A stretch of 64,000 nt of DNA from assembly GCA_963798195.1 (NCBI GenBank), contig CAWCSF010000010.1, positions 248,001-312,000 on the forward strand, given 5' to 3'. The stretch comes from CAVSRC01 sp963798195. Lineage in GTDB: Bacteria; Pseudomonadota; Alphaproteobacteria; Rhizobiales; Kaistiaceae. Of the stretch, positions 43,364-51,528 are shown in pieces. The notes beneath the pieces are model-generated. The model saw only the letters and a list, made by a program, of their open reading frames with translations, did not search any database and had not been told where the DNA came from. Within the stretch, counting starts at the first letter, position 1, and each line of letters opens with the position of its first letter. A program made the translations under genes and the position numbers.

Positions 43364-45283
43364 CTAATTTGCCTGCATGACAGGCAGATTAAGCGTCATG
43401 CCAGGGAAGATACGATTCGGATCGTTGATCCGGTCGCGATTGGCCTCGAAAATCTTCTCGTACATTTCCGCCTTGCCGTACACACGGGCGGCAATCGCCC
43501 ACAGACTCTCGCCCTTTCCGACGACGACCGATGTCGCATCGGCCTTGGCCCCGCTCGTGTCAGGCTCGGCGGCGCCGGTCCCCATGTTGCCGCCGGCGTC
43601 TGCGGTCGACTTGAGGCCGTGCGCCAGTTTTTCGAGGATCTTGGGCAACTGGTCCTTCTCGGGATCGAGGTCCCGAGCGTGCGCCCACTGGAATGTCGCT
43701 TCGCGTTTGCGGCCCACCTGCCAATAGGCATCGCCGAGGTGATCGTTGATGGTCGAATCTTCCGGGCGCAGCTCGATCGCGCGTTCCAGCGTCTCAACGG
43801 CGTCCTGGTAGCGCCCGAGGCGATAGTGTGCCCAGCCCAGGCTGTCGACGATGTAGCCGTCGTTGGGCCGGAGATCGACCGCGGCCTTGATCATGTCGAC
43901 CGCCTTGTCGAGGTGGATGCCCATGTCCACCCAGGAGTAGCCGAGATAGTTGAGCACCTGCGGCTGCTCGGGATTGAGCTTCAGCGCATGCTGGAAGTCG
44001 GCCTCCGCCGCGTCCCACTGCTTGCTGCGCTCGTTGGCGACGCCTCGGTAGTAGTAGAGGCGCCAGTCGTCCGCGGATTCGGTTCCCAGCGCCGCGATGG
44101 CCTTGCTATATGCGTCCGCCGCTTCGCTGAACTGGTCGTTGGCGCGGTAGATGTTGCCGAGTTCCGCAGCCGCCTCGATGTCCTTTGGAGCGGCGTCAAC
44201 CACGCGCTTGACGTAGCGAACTGCCTCATCCGGCTTGTCGAGCGACTGCAGGCAGTTTCCGATCTGAAGGTCGGCATTGCGACGCAACGGCACGTCCGCG
44301 GCCACGCGGTCGTAGGCGTCAATCGCCTCGTCGCAGCGCGACACGCTCTGCAGGATGTCGCCAACCGCCATCTGCGCCAGCGTCAGACTGGGCTCGAGAT
44401 AAATCGCCATCTGCAGGTAGGCGATGGGCAATTCGGGGCCGTCGTCAGCGCCAATGGCGGATCCGAGGCCGTAAAGGGCTTCGGCCACGCCCGCGTTCGC
44501 TGTGGTCGCAAGCGCGGCGATCGGCTTGCCGGATCTGACGTCGTCGAGCAGCGTCCGCACGGCAGGGTGCAGCGGCGTGGCGCCGGCGAAATCCGTCAGC
44601 GCCTTTGCGGCGACATCGCGTTTGCCAGCGCGCGCCAGGATGCGCGCATAGCCGTCGACCACCCGCAGCGCCGATCCGTCCGTATTGTAGGCCTTGGTGA
44701 TGGCGGCGACCGCCTCGTCCTCGCGCCCCGCCGCGTCGAGAATGAGCGCGGTATGGTAGTTCTTGAATATGCCATACCAGCTAGGACCACTGAGCGCATC
44801 GATGGTCGCGAGACCCTCGTCCGTCTTGCCGAGCGCAAAGTCGACCCAGCCATTGATCAGCCCGACGGTCAGCGTCGCCAGCGGCGCCTTGGCCACCTTC
44901 GCAAGCGAGTCGGGAATGCCAGCGTAGTCCTGTTGCTTGAGCGACCGGATGGCCAGGGAAATGCGCCCGATCGGATTGCCGCTGTCGAAGTTGACCAGCC
45001 TCTCGGCCGGCGGGAAGGCGCGTTCGAATCTGCCGGCCGCCAGGCTGAGAATCGTCAGGCGTTCCATCAGCACCGGGTTCTCGGGATCGACCGCCGTCGC
45101 ATCGGCATAGAACGACGCTGCGGAGCCGATGTCTTTCGTGGCGTCCGCGCTACGCGCTGCAAGGTAGCTGCCGGCGAGCGTTGGCGGAAAGTCAGCCGAG
45201 GTGGCAGCAAAGGCGGGCGCATTCAACGCCAGCAGGCCGGTGCTGGCGGCGAGTCCCAGGCAGAGTCGGCGTACGAGGATCAT
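43364..45283 (-). CDS. Exported TPR-repeat protein with C-terminal LysM domain
   Basis: This 639-residue protein has a signal peptide (about 1-27, ending APAFA) and about eight to ten tetratricopeptide repeats from residue 50 to 560. Clear repeats include EAADAYSKAIAALG, AEADFQHALKLNPEQP, and DAVETLERAIELRPED. A LysM domain closes the chain (about 584-634: VVGKGESLWAIAARVYG and later PNRIFPGMTLNLP). TPR proteins upstream of ispE are common in Rhizobiales; the LysM tail suggests peptidoglycan binding, so it probably acts in the periplasm at the cell wall. Confidence 0.85.
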   Translation of the reverse strand: MILVRRLCLGLAASTGLLALNAPAFAATSADFPPTLAGSYLAARSADATKDIGSAASFYADATAVDPENPVLMERLTILSLAAGRFERAFPPAERLVNFDSGNPIGRISLAIRSLKQQDYAGIPDSLAKVAKAPLATLTVGLINGWVDFALGKTDEGLATIDALSGPSWYGIFKNYHTALILDAAGREDEAVAAITKAYNTDGSALRVVDGYARILARAGKRDVAAKALTDFAGATPLHPAVRTLLDDVRSGKPIAALATTANAGVAEALYGLGSAIGADDGPELPIAYLQMAIYLEPSLTLAQMAVGDILQSVSRCDEAIDAYDRVAADVPLRRNADLQIGNCLQSLDKPDEAVRYVKRVVDAAPKDIEAAAELGNIYRANDQFSEAADAYSKAIAALGTESADDWRLYYYRGVANERSKQWDAAEADFQHALKLNPEQPQVLNYLGYSWVDMGIHLDKAVDMIKAAVDLRPNDGYIVDSLGWAHYRLGRYQDAVETLERAIELRPEDSTINDHLGDAYWQVGRKREATFQWAHARDLDPEKDQLPKILEKLAHGLKSTADAGGNMGTGAAEPDTSGAKADATSVVVGKGESLWAIAARVYGKAEMYEKIFEANRDRINDPNRIFPGMTLNLPVMQAN

Positions 45284-45370
45284 GGCGGGGTTCCCATTCG
45301 GGAAGTGTTCATTGGGAGCTTGGCGACAAGATGACTGTTTGGGATCGCTGCCGCAAGCATTCGCACTGGC

Positions 45371-46390
45371 CTAGCTTACGCGCCCGATGCAGAAGTCTAC
45401 CGCCTCAAGAAGGGCGGATTTGTGCGGCGAATCCGGGAAGGGCGCCAAAGCGTCGCGGGCCACGGCGCCAAAATGTTGCGCACGCTCGACCGTGTCTGCG
45501 ATGGCGTTGTGGGACCGCATGAGCTGGATCGCCTTTTCCAGATCGCCATCCTCTATCACGCCGTCTTCCAGCGCGCGCTTCCAGAAAATCCGGTCGGCAT
45601 CCGTACCGCGCCGATAGGAGAGCACCACCGGGAGCGTGATCTTCCCCTCGCGGAAATCGTCGCCCACGCGCTTGCCCAGTTCATGGGAATTTCCGCCGTA
45701 ATCGAGGGCATCGTCGACCAACTGGAAGGCGAGGCCGAGATTGGTTCCATAGGATCGGAAAGCCGCGCGCTCCGCGCGCGCCCGTCCGGCAAGCACGGGG
45801 CCGACCTCGGCTGCCGCGGAAAACAGCGCTGCGGTCTTGGCCTGGATGACGGCGAGATACTCGTCCTCGGTCGTCGCGGTATTCTGCGCCGAACCGAGCT
45901 GCATGACTTCGCCCTCGGCGATGACGGCCGCGGCATTGGCGAGAATGTCCAGCGCCTCCAGCGAGCCAACCTCGACCATCATCTTGAAGGCCTGACCGAG
46001 TAGGTAGTCCCCCACCAGCACGGACGCTTGGTTGCCCCATAACAGTCTCGCTGCGGCCTTTCCGCGCCGCATGTCGCTCTCGTCGACCACGTCGTCGTGG
46101 AGCAACGTCGCGGTGTGCATGAACTCGACGCTGGCGGCCAGCTTGATCCGGCCGTCGCCGCTGTGGCCGCACATCTCGGAGGCGGCGATGGTCAGCATCG
46201 GCCGCAGGCGCTTCCCGCCCGAATCGATGAGATGCCGCGCGATCTCGGGGATCAAATCCACCTGCGAACCGGCTCGGGCGAGGATGATCTCGTTGACCTC
46301 GCCCATGGCGGCGCGCGTCAATTGAACCAGCGGCTGGATGCTCGCGGTCGGTCTTTTCTTGCCTTCTTCGAGGGCGACGACGACACCCAA
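45371..46390 (-). CDS. Polyprenyl diphosphate synthase (long-chain, ubiquinone side chain)
   Basis: This 339-residue trans-prenyltransferase makes the quinone side chain, an octaprenyl or decaprenyl diphosphate. The two Asp-rich motifs are LLHDDVVDESD and QLVDDALDY. The TTG start at 46390 has an AAGGAG box 8 bases ahead. The product length cannot be told from sequence; ubiquinone-10 is usual in Hyphomicrobiales, which would make it decaprenyl. It faces away from the DUF2007 gene. Confidence 0.93.
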   Translation of the reverse strand: MGVVVALEEGKKRPTASIQPLVQLTRAAMGEVNEIILARAGSQVDLIPEIARHLIDSGGKRLRPMLTIAASEMCGHSGDGRIKLAASVEFMHTATLLHDDVVDESDMRRGKAAARLLWGNQASVLVGDYLLGQAFKMMVEVGSLEALDILANAAAVIAEGEVMQLGSAQNTATTEDEYLAVIQAKTAALFSAAAEVGPVLAGRARAERAAFRSYGTNLGLAFQLVDDALDYGGNSHELGKRVGDDFREGKITLPVVLSYRRGTDADRIFWKRALEDGVIEDGDLEKAIQLMRSHNAIADTVERAQHFGAVARDALAPFPDSPHKSALLEAVDFCIGRVS

Positions 46391-46531
46391 AAGGACGCTC
46401 CTTGCTTGTTCGGAGGGACATTAGGGACCGGCATCCCTTGGAACAAGGCCGCTAGCCGCGATTGTGCGTCGCGGGCGGACCCACTAACGTGACCGCCGGT
46501 TGCGCCGGCGCTCCAACAGCCGTGAGGCGAA

Positions 46532-46768
46532 ATGGAAGAGTTATTGAGAACCAATGACTTGGTTCTGATTTCCTTCGTCGAGGCTTTAATGCGCGATGCC
46601 GGCATCGACGCCCTGGTTCTGGACCAGAACATGAGCGTGATCGAGGGGTCGCTGGGCGTCCTGCCGCGGCGCATGCTCGTGCCGTCCGACAGGGTCGATG
46701 AAGCGCGCAAGATTCTGGACATGGCGGGGCTTGGGCAGGAAGCCGAGAAACCAAGGCGGGACAAGTGA
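46532..46768 (+). CDS. DUF2007 (putative signal-transducing) small protein
   Basis: This 78-residue protein has the DUF2007 pattern: MEELLRTNDLVLISFVEALMRDAGID, then a hydrophobic strand and PRRMLVPSDRVDEARKIL. Its function is unknown; the family is described as putative signal-transducing. Its stop overlaps the GTG start of the next methyltransferase as GTGA. That pairing is common in Rhizobiales. Confidence 0.88.
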   Translation: MEELLRTNDLVLISFVEALMRDAGIDALVLDQNMSVIEGSLGVLPRRMLVPSDRVDEARKILDMAGLGQEAEKPRRDK

Positions 46769-47595
46769 CGGCGGGCGCGGTTGCCGAGGCCGGGAGCGAG
46801 ATCCTTGCCGACACCACGGTGGATTCGTTCATCGGCGGCCGGGTCGAGGCGGTTCAGCCCACACGCGGCCACCACCGCTCGGGCCTGGAGGCTGTTCTTC
46901 TCGGCGCCACGCTTGATCCCGGCTTCACAGGCACCCTGATTGATCTTGGCTCGGGCGTCGGCGTTGCTGGAATGGTGGCCACCGCACGCTGCGGCAAGGC
47001 CGATGCAATTCTGGTGGATCGCGACGAAACCGCGATCGAATGCGCCCGCGCCGCCCTCATGCGGGCGGGCAACCAGGCATTTTCGTCACGGGTTACGGTG
47101 GCGGTTGCCGACGTGGAGGCTCCCGAAGGCGAGCGCGAGCGCGCCGGCCTCCGCCGGGCGAGCGCGGACGTGGTTCTCACCAATCCACCGTTCCACATCC
47201 CGGCGACAACGACCGTCCCTCCTGGCGCTGCCCGATCAGCCGCGCATGTTCTGGGAGGTGGTGGGCTCGAAGCCTGGATGCGTGCTGCTGCCTCCGTGTT
47301 GAAGCCCGGCGGCCGCCTGGTGGTGGTCTTCCGCGCTGATGGACTTGCCGCTCTCGTGCAGGCCATGGGAACCCGCTTTGGCGGGGTCGACATCCTGCCG
47401 ATCCACCCCCGCGACGGGGAAGTAGCGCACCGCATCCTCGTCCGCGGCGTAAGCGGCAGCCGTGCGGGCTCGCGCCTGCTTCCGCCTTTGGTCCTTCACG
47501 GAGAGACCGGCGGCGCCTATTTACCTGCCGTCGAGCGCGTTCTGCGCGACGGCGCCGGCCTTTCCGAAATCCATTCGGCATGGCGATCGGCCTGA
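46765..47595 (+). CDS. tRNA1(Val) adenine-N6 methyltransferase (TrmN6/YfiC-like)
   Basis: This 276-residue class I SAM methyltransferase has motif I LIDLGSGVGVAGM and the catalytic motif NPPFH, as in N6-adenine methylases of the YfiC (TrmN6) family that modify tRNA1(Val). The extension FHIPATTTVPPGAARSAAHV after the motif fits this family. The GTG start at 46765 overlaps the DUF2007 stop. Another small-molecule or rRNA target cannot be excluded. Confidence 0.85.
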   Translation: MTAGAVAEAGSEILADTTVDSFIGGRVEAVQPTRGHHRSGLEAVLLGATLDPGFTGTLIDLGSGVGVAGMVATARCGKADAILVDRDETAIECARAALMRAGNQAFSSRVTVAVADVEAPEGERERAGLRRASADVVLTNPPFHIPATTTVPPGAARSAAHVLGGGGLEAWMRAAASVLKPGGRLVVVFRADGLAALVQAMGTRFGGVDILPIHPRDGEVAHRILVRGVSGSRAGSRLLPPLVLHGETGGAYLPAVERVLRDGAGLSEIHSAWRSA

Positions 47596-47612
47596 CGAAG
47601 CAAGGGTAGTTC

Positions 47613-48467
47613 GTGGCGTTTTCCTGGAAATCCCTGATTCCCGCGCGCTTCCGTAGCGACATTCCGACAATTCCGGTGGTCCGCCTGCACGGAACCATCG
47701 GCAGCGGCTCACCGCTGCGCTCCGGTCTGACGCTGGATTCGGTTGCCGGCCCGCTTGAGCGGGCCTTCAATCACAAGTTCGCGCCGGCGGTTGCCATCGT
47801 CATCAACTCGCCCGGCGGCGCCGCCGTGCAGTCGCATCTGATCTACCGGCGCATCCGCGATCTCGCCGTTCAGAAGGAGAAGAAGGTCATCGTCGTGGTC
47901 GAGGATGTCGCCGCCTCCGGTGGCTACATGATCGCGGCCGCCGCTGACGAGATCATCGTCGATGAGAGTTCCATCGTCGGTTCAATCGGTGTGGTCGCAG
48001 CCGGCTTCGGCTTCACCGGCCTGATGGAGCGCATCGGCGTCGAGCGGCGCATCTACACCGCCGGCAAGAGCAAGGCGATGCTGGATCCATTCCGGCCCGT
48101 GCAGGAGGCCGACGTCGCGCGGCTGAAGGCGATCCAGGAGGATGTGCATGCGTCCTTCATTGACTTGGTGAAGGAACGTCGCGGCGCGGCGCTCTCCGAC
48201 GATCCGGAGCTCTTCACCGGCGCCTTCTGGTCGGGCCAGAAGGCAGTCTCCCTCGGTCTTGCGGATCGTGTCGGCGACCTGCGCTCGGTGATGCGCGAAT
48301 ATTTCGGCGACAAGGTGCGCCTCCGCGTCATCCCGGGCGAGAAGAGCATGCTGCGCCGGCGCCTTGGTCTCAGCGGCGGCAGTACCGACCGCCTGGCCAT
48401 CGGCCTCGTCGATCGCGTTGTCGCGATAGTCGAGGAGCATTTGGCCTGGGGCCGGTTCGGCCTGTAG
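47613..48467 (+). CDS. S49 family serine peptidase (SppA/SohB-like)
   Basis: This 284-residue member of the signal-peptide peptidase family, S49, lacks a clear N-terminal membrane helix. Characteristic segments are IVINSPGGAAVQSHLIYRRI, the nucleophile region EDVAASGGYMIAAAADEI, and the SIVGSIGVV strand. The start is GTG 47613. It probably acts on peptide fragments in the membrane or cytoplasm. A small gene follows 9 bases downstream. Confidence 0.88.
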   Translation: MAFSWKSLIPARFRSDIPTIPVVRLHGTIGSGSPLRSGLTLDSVAGPLERAFNHKFAPAVAIVINSPGGAAVQSHLIYRRIRDLAVQKEKKVIVVVEDVAASGGYMIAAAADEIIVDESSIVGSIGVVAAGFGFTGLMERIGVERRIYTAGKSKAMLDPFRPVQEADVARLKAIQEDVHASFIDLVKERRGAALSDDPELFTGAFWSGQKAVSLGLADRVGDLRSVMREYFGDKVRLRVIPGEKSMLRRRLGLSGGSTDRLAIGLVDRVVAIVEEHLAWGRFGL

Positions 48468-48476
48468 GAACGCTGC

Positions 48477-48675
48477 ATGAACCGCCTGCTCCTCATCGTC
48501 CTTCTGTTTGTCTTCGTCTGGTACGTGTGGTGGCGCGTGCGCCGTCGCTTCGCCGAACTGTCGGCGCGCTACGGCCGGCGGCCGCAGCAGCCCGCGGACC
48601 ACGGAAAAGAAAACGGCAGCGTTGACCTTGGAGAAGGACCCGGTCACCGGGGTCTATCGCCCACCCAAGGGCTGA
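48477..48675 (+). pseudogene. Small membrane protein gene with an apparent +1 frameshift
   Basis: The ATG at 48477 opens a frame with a membrane helix (MNRLLLIVLLFVFVWYVWW) and a charged tail through about 48612. In the +1 frame the next bases read LTLEKDPVTGVYRPPKG and stop at 48673-48675. That ending matches the xRDPVTGxY-type tail of the small protein found after the S49 gene in Rhizobiales. In the original frame it ends later (48698) with unrelated residues. An extra base between about 48604 and 48620 (an A-rich run) would explain this. It is either a sequence error or a recent lesion. Confidence 0.6.
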
Positions 48676-48767
48676 GCGGGTTCCTGCGCTTCGCTTGACC
48701 CGCCTGCCGCGGTGTTTAAAAGGTGGCGCGCCGCCGTGGCGGCTTCTCCCCAAGAGGATGGCTGAGC

Positions 48768-49691
48768 GTGACCGAAGACCTGCCTCCGCACATGCGCCCG
48801 GAGCGCTCGTTTCAGGGGTTGATCCTGACGCTGCAGCGCTATTGGGCCGACTATGGTTGCGCCATCCTTCAGCCCTACGACATTGAGATGGGTGCCGGCA
48901 CGTTCCATCCGGCGACGACGCTGCGCGCGCTTGGGCCTCGGCCCTGGAAAGCTGCCTACGTGCAGCCTTCGCGCCGGCCGAAGGACGGTCGTTACGGCGA
49001 GAACCCGAACCGGCTTCAGCACTATTACCAATTCCAGGTGATCATTAAGCCGTCGCCACCGGACTTGCAGGACCTCTACCTGAAGTCGCTGGAGGCGATC
49101 GGCCTCGACATGCATCTGCATGACGTGCGCTTCGTCGAGGACGATTGGGAGAGCCCCACGCTCGGCGCCTGGGGGCTGGGCTGGGAGTGCTGGTGCGACG
49201 GCATGGAGGTGTCGCAGTTCACTTACTTCCAGCAGGTCGCGGGCTTCGAATGCGCGCCGGTCGCGGGCGAACTGACCTACGGTCTTGAGCGCCTCGCCAT
49301 GTACATCCAGGGCGTCGACAACGTTTACGACCTGAATTTCAACGGGCGCGACAACGACAAGGTCACCTACGGCGACATCTTCCTCCAGGCCGAGCAGGAA
49401 TATTCGCGGCACAATTTCGAATACGCCGATACCGACATGCTGTTCGAGCAGTTCCGCATGGCGGAGTCGGCCTGCCGCAAATATCTCGAAGCCGGGCAGG
49501 GGAAGGAAAGCCATCTGATGGCGCTTCCCGCCTACGACCAGTGCATCAAGGCGAGCCACGCGTTCAACTTGCTCGACGCACGGGGCGTCATCGCGGTGAC
49601 GGAGCGGCAGAGCTACATCCTGCGCGTTCGCGATCTTGCGCGCGCCTGCGGTGCAGCTTGGCTGGAGACTGCGGGCGGGCGCGCGGCGTGA
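48768..49691 (+). CDS. glyQ: Glycine--tRNA ligase alpha subunit
   Basis: This 307-residue alpha subunit of the alpha2beta2 glycyl-tRNA synthetase holds the aminoacylation active site. Signatures are RSFQGLILTLQRYW, CAILQPYDIEMGAGTFHP and the block GWECWCDGMEVSQFTYFQQ. The GTG start at 48768 has AGAGGA upstream; an ATG at 48758 is out of frame. Its partner glyS begins 1.8 kb later, with a membrane glycosyltransferase gene in between. Confidence 0.96.
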   Translation: MTEDLPPHMRPERSFQGLILTLQRYWADYGCAILQPYDIEMGAGTFHPATTLRALGPRPWKAAYVQPSRRPKDGRYGENPNRLQHYYQFQVIIKPSPPDLQDLYLKSLEAIGLDMHLHDVRFVEDDWESPTLGAWGLGWECWCDGMEVSQFTYFQQVAGFECAPVAGELTYGLERLAMYIQGVDNVYDLNFNGRDNDKVTYGDIFLQAEQEYSRHNFEYADTDMLFEQFRMAESACRKYLEAGQGKESHLMALPAYDQCIKASHAFNLLDARGVIAVTERQSYILRVRDLARACGAAWLETAGGRAA

Positions 49692-49829
49692 ATGTGGATC
49701 GCAGCACGCACGCGTAGACCAGGAGGCGTTGCGCGATTTCCCCCGTTGCCGCCATCTGGCCCAAAGTCTTAACGCCGTCGTAACCGCGAGCGCCTACCGG
49801 TTTATCGGGACATTCTCGCGGACACCGGC

Positions 49830-51401
49830 ATGGCACTCACCAATTTCGGGATCACACGCCGAGCCTCGGCGGTTTCGGCAGTTGACGCCGTTTGGCCGCG
49901 GCGCGTTGCGCTCGCGATCCTGCCGTTTGTGTTGATCCTGGCATGGACGGCCGCGGTGCGCCTGCCGTTCTATGGCACTGCGAACGGTGACGAGTTCTTC
50001 TTCTCCACAGTCGCCAGTGAATGGCTGCGCGGCGGCGTCCCCTATGTCGATACTTTCGACATTAAACCGCCTGGCGTCTTCTTCATTTACGCGGTCGCGC
50101 AAGCGCTTTTCGGCGCCTCCTATGCCACCTTCAAGGGTTTGGAGATTATCGCCGTCGCCGCCGGCGCCTCGTCGCTTTACGTGATGCTGCGCCCGTTCGG
50201 AGCCGGACGGCTGGCGGTATGGTGCGCGGCTCTTTTTCCGGTCTACACGCTCGCCTTCGACGGCACCGCCGCCGTCAACATGCTGCTGCAACTGCCCTTC
50301 ATTGTCGCCGGCTTTGCCGCGGTGGTGATGGCGACGGCTGAAGACATCACGGCGCGCCAGCGGCTGACCGGCGCGTTCCTTGCGGGCCTTGCGATCGGCG
50401 CCGCCGGCATGATGAAGCAGACGGGTGTCTTCGAGGCCGCGGCCGCTTTTGTCGTTCTCGGCCTTTATGGCGTGAAGCGGCTGCGGCTGAAGATGCTGGC
50501 TCTCTTTGTCGTCGGCGCCGCGCTGCCGGCCGTCGCCTTCTCGGCTTATTTTCTCGCCGTTGGTCATTTCGGCGAGATGTTCAACGCGGTGATTGTTCTT
50601 GCGCTCGGGCGTCTCGATTCCGAAGTCGTTGCCAGCTACGGGCCGAAGCTCGCGCGCTATCTGACACTGCCCGGCGCGCTGGAGAATTCGCTCCTCCGTT
50701 CGGCCGCGGTTATCTTCTTGTGGGGTGGTGCAATATTCGCGCTTCTGCGCCACGCCTTAATCCGTCAGGTGGTGCCCGGTCGTGTTCTTGTCACGGCGAT
50801 CGTCTGGCTGGGGTTCTCTTTCGTCGGCGTGGTCTTCGGTCGTTTGCTCGTGGACTACTACCTGTTGGCCATCGTACCGCCGCTGCTCATCCTTTCGGGC
50901 GCATTCTTCTCCTACGGGCTGCGTCTCGCGTCCGAACGTCAGCACCTGGTCTTCTGGCTCTCGCTCGTCGTCGGAACGGCGACACTTGCGTACACGGATC
51001 ACCGTGCGCTGTTTGGCCATGAACCGCTTTCCTACGATGGCGACCTTGTTGCACGCACGGCAGAGTCCATCCGCGATCTCGGCTTGACCGAGAATGATCG
51101 CCTGTTGGTGCTCAATCGAGGTCTGGCTCTGCACGTTGCCACGGGTGCACGACCGCCAACCGCCTATTTTCACGGCACCCACCTGATGAGCCCGTTCCGC
51201 ACGCCGGTCGACAATCCGCTGAGCGTGTCGCTTGCCGCCAACCCACGCTTCATTGTTCTGGCCGACCCGACCAACCGCCTCGTGGCTGAGTTGCCGGAGC
51301 GCTACCAGCAGGCGCTGGACTATCTCGCCGCGCATTATCGCGTCGCCGCCGTCCAGCAGGGCAGGGACGATGCGTTCACGGTCTACGAATTCGTCCGCTA
51401 G
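49830..51401 (+). CDS. GT39/ArnT-like membrane glycosyltransferase between glyQ and glyS
   Basis: This 523-residue inner membrane protein has about eleven hydrophobic segments and a soluble C-terminal domain (about 410-520). The first periplasmic loop carries D54-E55 (NGDEFFF), matching the catalytic acidic pair of lipid-linked glycosyltransferases of the PMT/ArnT clan. The KPPGVFFIYAVAQ block downstream is the standard D-x-KPPG family motif. It would transfer a sugar from a polyprenyl donor to an envelope acceptor, whose identity is unknown. It lies in line between glyQ (138 bases) and glyS (127 bases). Confidence 0.83.
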   Translation: MALTNFGITRRASAVSAVDAVWPRRVALAILPFVLILAWTAAVRLPFYGTANGDEFFFSTVASEWLRGGVPYVDTFDIKPPGVFFIYAVAQALFGASYATFKGLEIIAVAAGASSLYVMLRPFGAGRLAVWCAALFPVYTLAFDGTAAVNMLLQLPFIVAGFAAVVMATAEDITARQRLTGAFLAGLAIGAAGMMKQTGVFEAAAAFVVLGLYGVKRLRLKMLALFVVGAALPAVAFSAYFLAVGHFGEMFNAVIVLALGRLDSEVVASYGPKLARYLTLPGALENSLLRSAAVIFLWGGAIFALLRHALIRQVVPGRVLVTAIVWLGFSFVGVVFGRLLVDYYLLAIVPPLLILSGAFFSYGLRLASERQHLVFWLSLVVGTATLAYTDHRALFGHEPLSYDGDLVARTAESIRDLGLTENDRLLVLNRGLALHVATGARPPTAYFHGTHLMSPFRTPVDNPLSVSLAANPRFIVLADPTNRLVAELPERYQQALDYLAAHYRVAAVQQGRDDAFTVYEFVR

Positions 51402-51528
51402 CTGCCGCTTTCGGGCCCGCTAGGAATGGCGGCGATCTGTGCTAGAAAGCCCGCCGCTGTCGTGGGCTTTCCCGAGCAAGGGGCGCTCGCGTCGACCATC
51501 CGCCGACTGCGCTCCCGCGTGCTGAACA

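Noticed and set aside
45287..45325. Two GTTC elements upstream of the TPR gene as a LexA box
   Set aside because: The spacing is 13 bases instead of 7.
43352..45334. 660-codon frame antisense to the TPR-LysM gene
   Set aside because: Arg/Val/Gly-rich shadow; the TPR protein with signal peptide and LysM domain is the real gene.
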